A program made the position numbers and the translations under genes. Shown here piece by piece: positions 5,779 to 10,019 of a stretch of DNA of 10,019 nt; the stretch's first letter is position 1; every line of letters starts with the position of its first letter. The notes beneath the pieces were generated by a model. It was given only the letters and a program-made list of their open reading frames with translations, was not told the DNA's origin and searched no databases. The stretch comes from Actinomycetota bacterium (GTDB lineage Bacteria; Actinomycetota; Actinomycetes; JACCUZ01): the NCBI GenBank assembly GCA_030841195.1, contig JAVEDA010000258.1:1-10019 (forward strand), in the 5' to 3' direction.

Positions 5779-8499
5779 GTGCTGATCGGCCGCGACACCG
5801 AGCGGGAGCGTGTCGACCGCTTGCTCGCCGACGCCCGCGCCGGGACCGCTGGCACGCTGGCCGTCGTCGGCCCGGCCGGCCTGGGCAAGACCGCGCTGCT
5901 GGAGCACGCGCTGGACCAGGCCGCCGGGTTCCGCGTCCTGCACGCCGTGGGCTCGCCCGCCGAGCAGGCGATCGCCCTGGCCGGTCTGGGTGCGCTGCTG
6001 CGCCCGCTGCTCGGAGCAGTCGGTGAGCTCCCGAGCCGGCAACGGCGTGCGCTCGAGGACGCGTTCGCGCTCGCAGACCCTCCGAGCACCGGACCGGACC
6101 CGCTGGCTCTGGGGTCCGGGGTGCTGGCGCTGCTCACGGGTCCGGCGCAGGACTCGCCGGTGCTCGTGGTCGTCGACGACGTGCAGTGGTGGGACGACGA
6201 GAGCCGGCGGGTGCTGGACTTCGCCCTGCGCCGCCTCGGGGCCGATCCCGTGGCTGTGCTGCTCAGCGCGCGCTCGGTCGAGGAGCTCCTCGGGTCGGCC
6301 ACCGAGCTGCTGGACCTCGGCAGCCTCGGGACGAGCGAGGCCGAGCGACTGCTGCTGTCGGTGCACGACGACCTCGCGCCGGAGGTCCTCGACGCGCTGG
6401 TGCGCCACGGGAGCGGCAACCCGCTGGCGCTGGTGGAGGCGGCGCCGGGTCTGGCCGACGGACAACGGCGCGGGCTCACACCGCTCGGTGAGTCCCTGGC
6501 GCTGCCGCCAAGCGTTCGCGAGGCGTACGCCGGGCGGCTGGGCACGCTGCCCGCGGCGACCCGCCACCTGCTCCTGGTGGCCGCCTCCGACGGCCGCGGG
6601 GACCTCGCCGTGCTCGAGGCCGCGGGCGCCGACCTCGCAGCCGCGGCGAGCGCAGCGCACGCCGGGCTCGTCGCCTTCGCGGGCGGTCAGCTGCGCTTTC
6701 GGCACCCGCTGGTGGCAGCCGCGGTCCTCGAGGCCGCCGGGCCCGCGGCGCGATCGGCAGCCCATCGCGCCTTGGCGGCGGCGCTGGCCGACAGCGACAG
6801 CGAACGCGCCGTGTGGCACCGAGCCGCAGCCGCCACCGCGCCGGACGAGGCGGCGGCCCGCGACCTGACCGAGCTCGCCGTGGCCGCCCGGGCGGCAGGC
6901 TCGTGGGAGTCCGCGGCCCGCGCCGAGGAGCGGGCCGGCGAGCTGGCCGGCGCGGGGTTGGCCGGCCACCTGGTGCGGGCGGCGGAGGCGTGGCTGCAGG
7001 CGGGCAAGGGGCACCGGACGGTGCGACTGCTGGCCCGGTGCGAGCAGGTCGGGCCCCTGTCGTCCACCGACCTGGCGGCAGCGCACCGGGCGCGGGCCAC
7101 GTTGGCGGAGCTCTCCGGCAGCTGGGAGGAGTCCGCCCGGCTGCGCCTCGCGGCGGCCGCCGAGCTCGGCGGCGACGCTCGCACCAGCACGCTGCTGGAG
7201 GCACTGCGCGACGCGCTGAACAGTGGCGACCCGGCGACCGTCGAACCAGTGGTGGCGGCCCTGACCGCCGACCGGCCGAGCGACGGCCTCGCCGCCGGAG
7301 TCGTCGCTTCCCTTCGCGCGGCCCGGTTGCTCGTCGCCGTGGACAGTTCGGACCTGGGTCGCGCGCCGGAGCTGGCTGAGGCGATGCAGCGCGCGGTGGA
7401 CACCGTGGACCCGACCCTGCCGGCGGCGGTACTGAACGTCTACGTGTCCGTGGCCATGGCGTCCGGGCAGCTGACTGCCGGACGGGCACTCGCCCGCCGG
7501 GTGGCGGACTCGGCCCGGGCCACCGGCGACGTCCCCGTCCTCGCGAGGGCCCTCGCCACGACGACCTCCTGCGATCACAGCCTCGGCCGGTGGAACGTCG
7601 CCTGCTCGTCGGCGACCGAGGTCCGGATGCTCGTGACCGAGACCTCGGCCCCAGCCGTCCTCACGCGCGTCCTGCACCTCGTGGCCGACATCGAGGCGGC
7701 CCGCGGCCGGGCCCAGGCATGCCGGGAGGCCTGCGCCGAGCTTCGGGCCATCGGCGACCTGGTCGACGACCCCTGGCTGCACGGCCTCGCCGACCGGCGC
7801 GAGGGGACTCTGCACCTCGCGACCGGCGACGCGGAGGGCGCCGTGCCGTGGCTGGAGTCCGCCCGGCACTGCTTGCACCTGGCAGGTGCGTCACACCCGT
7901 ACTACTCCCCGGTGCCCGAGCTGGTCGAGGCCTACCTGCGACTGGGACGGGTCGAGGACGCCCGCGAGGCAGCCGCAGCCTTCACCGCGCGGGTCGGCCC
8001 GGGTGCCCCGCCCACCGCTCGGGCGCGGGTGCTTCGCCTGGAGGGTCTGCTCGCGGACGGCGACACCTACGACGACGCCTTCGAGCAGTCCGAGCAGCTG
8101 GACGAACGCACTGGGCTCACCTACCTCCTCGCCCGGACGCTGTTGCTGCACGGGGAACGCCTCCGGCGCGACCGCCGACGCAGCGACGCTCGCAGCCGGC
8201 TCGGGCGCGCCGCCGCGATCTTCCGCTCGCTGGAGGCGACGCCATGGGCCGAGCGGGCCGAGGCGGAGCTCGCGGCCTGCGGTGCCCACGTCGCCCGACC
8301 CACCACGACCGCACCCTCAGCGGTGCTGACCCCGCAAGAGCTGCAGGTCGCCCTGCTCGTGAAGCAAGGGATGCGCAACCGGGACATCGCCGCGACGCTG
8401 TTCCTGTCGCTGCGCACCGTCGAGGCGCACCTCAGCTCGTCCTATCGCAAGCTCGGCGTCTCGGGCCGGACCCACTTGGCGTCCGTGCTGGTGGACTGA
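5779..8499 (+). CDS. LAL-type LuxR family transcriptional regulator (STAND ATPase, TPR-like middle, C-terminal HTH)
   Basis: This 906-aa length is typical for LAL (MalT-like) regulators. The N-terminal STAND ATPase has Walker A GPAGLGKT at 31-38, Walker B VLVVVDDVQW at 128-137, a sensor-like LLSARS near 161-166, and GNPLAL at 213-218. The long Ala/Arg/Leu-rich helical middle (about 260-840) fits TPR-like repeats that sense a ligand or partner. The last 57 residues (850-906), from LTPQELQVALLV through NRDIAATLFLSLRTVEAHLSSSYRKLGV, are a complete LuxR helix-turn-helix. In this family ATP and inducer binding drive oligomerisation and activation. The start is uncertain: GTG at 5779 is preferred because family members begin with (M)LIGRDxER. 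In-frame alternatives are GTG 5719 and ATG 5674, the last overlapping the secreted gene's own start. No strong Shine-Dalgarno supports any of them. A likely target is the divergent secreted gene, and possibly itself; both are inference. Confidence 0.92.
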   Translation: MLIGRDTERERVDRLLADARAGTAGTLAVVGPAGLGKTALLEHALDQAAGFRVLHAVGSPAEQAIALAGLGALLRPLLGAVGELPSRQRRALEDAFALADPPSTGPDPLALGSGVLALLTGPAQDSPVLVVVDDVQWWDDESRRVLDFALRRLGADPVAVLLSARSVEELLGSATELLDLGSLGTSEAERLLLSVHDDLAPEVLDALVRHGSGNPLALVEAAPGLADGQRRGLTPLGESLALPPSVREAYAGRLGTLPAATRHLLLVAASDGRGDLAVLEAAGADLAAAASAAHAGLVAFAGGQLRFRHPLVAAAVLEAAGPAARSAAHRALAAALADSDSERAVWHRAAAATAPDEAAARDLTELAVAARAAGSWESAARAEERAGELAGAGLAGHLVRAAEAWLQAGKGHRTVRLLARCEQVGPLSSTDLAAAHRARATLAELSGSWEESARLRLAAAAELGGDARTSTLLEALRDALNSGDPATVEPVVAALTADRPSDGLAAGVVASLRAARLLVAVDSSDLGRAPELAEAMQRAVDTVDPTLPAAVLNVYVSVAMASGQLTAGRALARRVADSARATGDVPVLARALATTTSCDHSLGRWNVACSSATEVRMLVTETSAPAVLTRVLHLVADIEAARGRAQACREACAELRAIGDLVDDPWLHGLADRREGTLHLATGDAEGAVPWLESARHCLHLAGASHPYYSPVPELVEAYLRLGRVEDAREAAAAFTARVGPGAPPTARARVLRLEGLLADGDTYDDAFEQSEQLDERTGLTYLLARTLLLHGERLRRDRRRSDARSRLGRAAAIFRSLEATPWAERAEAELAACGAHVARPTTTAPSAVLTPQELQVALLVKQGMRNRDIAATLFLSLRTVEAHLSSSYRKLGVSGRTHLASVLVD

Positions 8500-8524
8500 C
8501 GCCGACGGCCCACGCGGCTCAGTC
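8494..8524. terminator. Hairpin formed by both stop codons of convergent genes
   Basis: GACTGA (8494-8499) pairs with TCAGTC (8519-8524), and GCCG (8501-8504) with CGGC (8515-8518). One bulged C at 8500 and a 10-nt loop complete the structure. The outer stem is the Asp-stop codon pair of the LAL regulator on one strand and of the acetyltransferase on the other, since both proteins end in Asp-TGA. It fills the 19-nt gap between them and may serve as a two-way terminator. There is no T-run. Confidence 0.4.
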
Positions 8525-8848
8525 GAGGCCGAAGACGACGCGCTCGTCCGCTGGCACCAGGTCCACCAGTTCCGGGTGCTTCTGCAGGTAGGCCCGCACG
8601 AACGGGCACTCCGGCAGCACCGCCCAGCCACGGTCGCGGGCGGCAGCGAGCGCCTCGCCGATCAGCCGCCCGGCCAGACCATGGTGCTCGAACCGGGGCT
8701 CGATCTCGGTGTGGTCGAACGCCACGACCCCGTCGCGCCGGTCCACGTAGTGTGTGAAGCCGGCCCGCTCGTCGCCGACCCAGACCTCGAACCGGTGCGC
8801 CGCCGGGTGGTCGCGGACGCTCACCTCGTCGGTGGCCCCCTCGGTCAT
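8519..8848 (-). CDS. Small GNAT-family N-acetyltransferase (COG2388/NATD1-like)
   Basis: This 109-aa protein is typical in size for the short GNAT group related to E. coli YjdJ and human NATD1. RFEVWVGDERAGFTHYV (19-35) and GVVAFDHTEIEPRFEHHG (40-57) form the beta-sheet leading into the acetyl-CoA loop at EHHGLAGRL (54-62). The conserved tail VLPECPFVRAYLQKHPEL (77-94) contains Cys81, a hallmark of this group. It should transfer acetyl from acetyl-CoA, but substrates of this group are essentially unknown. Its ATG at 8848 shares its A with the last base of moeZ's TGA (TGATG), so it is probably translated by re-initiation after moeZ; no good Shine-Dalgarno is present. The pairing with moeZ does not by itself show a sulfur-related role. 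It converges on the LAL regulator with 19 nt between stops. Confidence 0.88.
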   Translation of the reverse strand: MTEGATDEVSVRDHPAAHRFEVWVGDERAGFTHYVDRRDGVVAFDHTEIEPRFEHHGLAGRLIGEALAAARDRGWAVLPECPFVRAYLQKHPELVDLVPADERVVFGLD

Positions 8849-10019
8849 CAGTACGTCGGGAGGCTGGGGTCGATCTGGTTGGCCCACGCGATCACGCCGC
8901 CGCCGACGTGCACGGCGTCGGAGAACCCGGCCCCCTTGAGCACCGCGAGCGTCTCCGCCGACCGTTGCCCGGACTTGCAGTAGAGGACGACCGGCTTGTC
9001 CTGCGGCAGCGCGGAGAGTGCCTCGCCGGAGAGGATGCGGTCCTTCGGGATCAGGGTCGCGCCGGGGATCGACACGATCTCGAACTCGTTGGGCTCGCGG
9101 ACGTCCACCAGGTACATGTCCTTGCCCGCGTCCACCATCGACTTGAGGTCCTTGACCGAGATGGTCGAGCCCTTGGCGGCCTCGGCGGCCTCCTCGGAGA
9201 TCGTGCCGCAGAACGCCTCGTAGTCGATCAGCCCGGTCTCCAGGGTGATCTCCGGGTTCTTGCCGCAGACCGGGCACTCGGGGTCCTTGCGCACCTTCAC
9301 GGTGCGGTAGGTCATCTCCAGCGCGTCGTAGACCATCAGCCGGCCCACCAGCGGGTCACCGATGCCGGCGATCAGCTTGATCGCCTCGTTGACCTGGATC
9401 GAGCCGATGCTCGCGCACAGCACACCCAGGACGCCGCCCTCGGCGCACGACGGCACCATGCCGGGCGGCGGCGGCTCCGGGTAGAGGCAGCGGTAGCAGG
9501 GTGCTGTGTTGTCGTACGCGGCCGGCCAGAACACCGATGCCTGGCCGTCGAACCGGTAGATCGAGCCCCACACGTAGGGCTTCCCCAGCAGGACGGCAGC
9601 GTCGTTGACGAGGTAGCGGGTGGCGAAGTTGTCGGTGCCGTCGATGATCAGGTCGTACGGCTCGAAGATCTCGAAGACGTTGGTGGAGTCCAGCCGCTCC
9701 TCGTGCAGGACCACCGACACGAACGGGTTGGCCTCCGCGATGGACTCCTTGGCGCTGACCGCCTTCGGCTTCCCGATGTCGGACTGCCCGTGGATGATCT
9801 GGCGCTGCAGGTTCGACTCGTCCACGACGTCGAAATCCACGATGCCGAGCGTGCCGACCCCGGCCGCAGCCAGATACATCAGTGTCGGGGAGCCGAGGCC
9901 GCCCGCACCGACGGCGAGCACCTTGGCGTTCTTGAGCCGCTTCTGCCCGTCCATCCCGACGTCGGGGATGATCAGGTGACGCGAATAGCGGCGGATCTCG
10001 TCGACGGTCAGCTCGGGAG
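8848..10019 (-). CDS. moeZ: MoeZ: adenylyltransferase/sulfurtransferase (ThiF/MoeB domain plus C-terminal rhodanese), 5' end outside window
   Basis: 389 residues are visible. The frame is open at the right edge (PELTVDEIRRYSRHLIIPDVG precedes the internal Met whose codon ends at 9954), so probably only about ten N-terminal residues are missing. Numbering from that Met: nucleotide-binding loop AVGAGGLGS 14-22, DFDVVDESNLQRQ 40-52, IIDGTDNF 103-110, zinc ligands CYRC 153-156 and CPVC 227-230, and Cys170 in PSCAEGGVLG at the place of the conserved E1-like cysteine. The rhodanese domain lies at about 264-368, with the active loop CKSGQR (Cys326). The enzyme adenylates the C-terminal Gly-Gly of sulfur-carrier proteins (MoaD, CysO) and delivers persulfide sulfur to make thiocarboxylates for molybdopterin and, in mycobacteria, CysO-dependent cysteine synthesis. 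All key residues are present. It is translationally coupled to the small GNAT gene downstream. Confidence 0.95.
   Translation of the reverse strand, partial: PELTVDEIRRYSRHLIIPDVGMDGQKRLKNAKVLAVGAGGLGSPTLMYLAAAGVGTLGIVDFDVVDESNLQRQIIHGQSDIGKPKAVSAKESIAEANPFVSVVLHEERLDSTNVFEIFEPYDLIIDGTDNFATRYLVNDAAVLLGKPYVWGSIYRFDGQASVFWPAAYDNTAPCYRCLYPEPPPPGMVPSCAEGGVLGVLCASIGSIQVNEAIKLIAGIGDPLVGRLMVYDALEMTYRTVKVRKDPECPVCGKNPEITLETGLIDYEAFCGTISEEAAEAAKGSTISVKDLKSMVDAGKDMYLVDVREPNEFEIVSIPGATLIPKDRILSGEALSALPQDKPVVLYCKSGQRSAETLAVLKGAGFSDAVHVGGGVIAWANQIDPSLPTY

Noticed and set aside
5293..7878. Long open frame (861 codons) on the minus strand opposite the LAL regulator and across the secreted gene
   Set aside because: It is Arg/Gly/Gln/Pro-rich with no recognisable domain and lies antisense to two well-supported genes. 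Long antisense frames are normal in DNA with this GC content.
8849..9277. In-frame extension of the small GNAT to 252 residues
   Set aside because: The extension runs inside moeZ in another frame and is low-complexity. The TGATG start at 8848 gives the family's normal length.
1..10019. CRISPR array, tRNA/rRNA gene, insertion sequence, phage or toxin-antitoxin module
   Set aside because: No regularly spaced repeats, cloverleaf-like sequence, transposase or integrase motifs, or small paired toxin-antitoxin frames were found on either strand.

Overview
The window is a gene-dense, very GC-rich stretch of a bacterial chromosome. Codon third positions are almost all G or C. The set of families points to an actinobacterium: an AdnA-type UvrD-like helicase, a ThiF-rhodanese MoeZ, a large LAL-type LuxR regulator, and an allene-oxide-cyclase-like secreted barrel protein. 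The genus cannot be fixed from the sequence alone.

Layout. (1) 1-3611, minus strand: a probable three-gene operon. A zinc-binding M16 peptidase (3611 to 2313) overlaps by ATGA a second M16 protein that has lost its zinc ligands (2316 to 973). After 27 nt comes the 5' part of an AdnA-like UvrD/Rep helicase (945 leftward out of the window). (2) 3649-3981, plus strand: a small TfoX/Sxy N-terminal-domain protein, divergent from the M16 operon across 37 bp. It converges on (3) 3989-4306, minus strand: an alkyltransferase-like protein (MGMT fold, Cys replaced by Trp). (4) 4324-5154, plus strand: a class I SAM methyltransferase, divergent from the alkyltransferase-like gene across only 17 bp. (5) 5171-5205: a strong GC hairpin between convergent genes. 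(6) 5217-5675, minus strand: a small exported AOC/dirigent-like barrel protein. It is divergent from (7) 5779-8499, plus strand: a 906-aa ATPase-TPR-LuxR (LAL) regulator. (8) 8519-10019, minus strand: moeZ (5' end outside the window) coupled by TGATG to a small COG2388/NATD1-like GNAT acetyltransferase.

How the genes fit together. The two M16 proteins carry complementary halves of an active site (HxxEH in one, R/Y pair in the other) and most likely act as a heterodimer. AdnA is one subunit of the actinobacterial AdnAB break-resection motor, and the alkyltransferase-like protein is also a DNA-repair factor. From memory, mycobacterial genomes hold adnA-adnB, an MGMT-like gene and moeZ close together, so this looks like a conserved core neighbourhood with accessory genes (methyltransferase, secreted protein, LAL regulator, small GNAT, TfoX-like) interleaved. 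The LAL regulator and the secreted protein share a promoter region, and their pairing is the most accessory-like part of the window.

No RNA gene, insertion sequence, CRISPR array or phage gene was seen, and every gene inside the window is intact. No stretch longer than about 105 bp lacks a gene. No clearly new multi-gene system is visible. The best leads are small: symmetric leaderless-looking divergent promoters, a hairpin built from two stop codons, the split M16 active site in a helicase operon, the unusual PWWR motif, and the regulator/secreted-protein pair.
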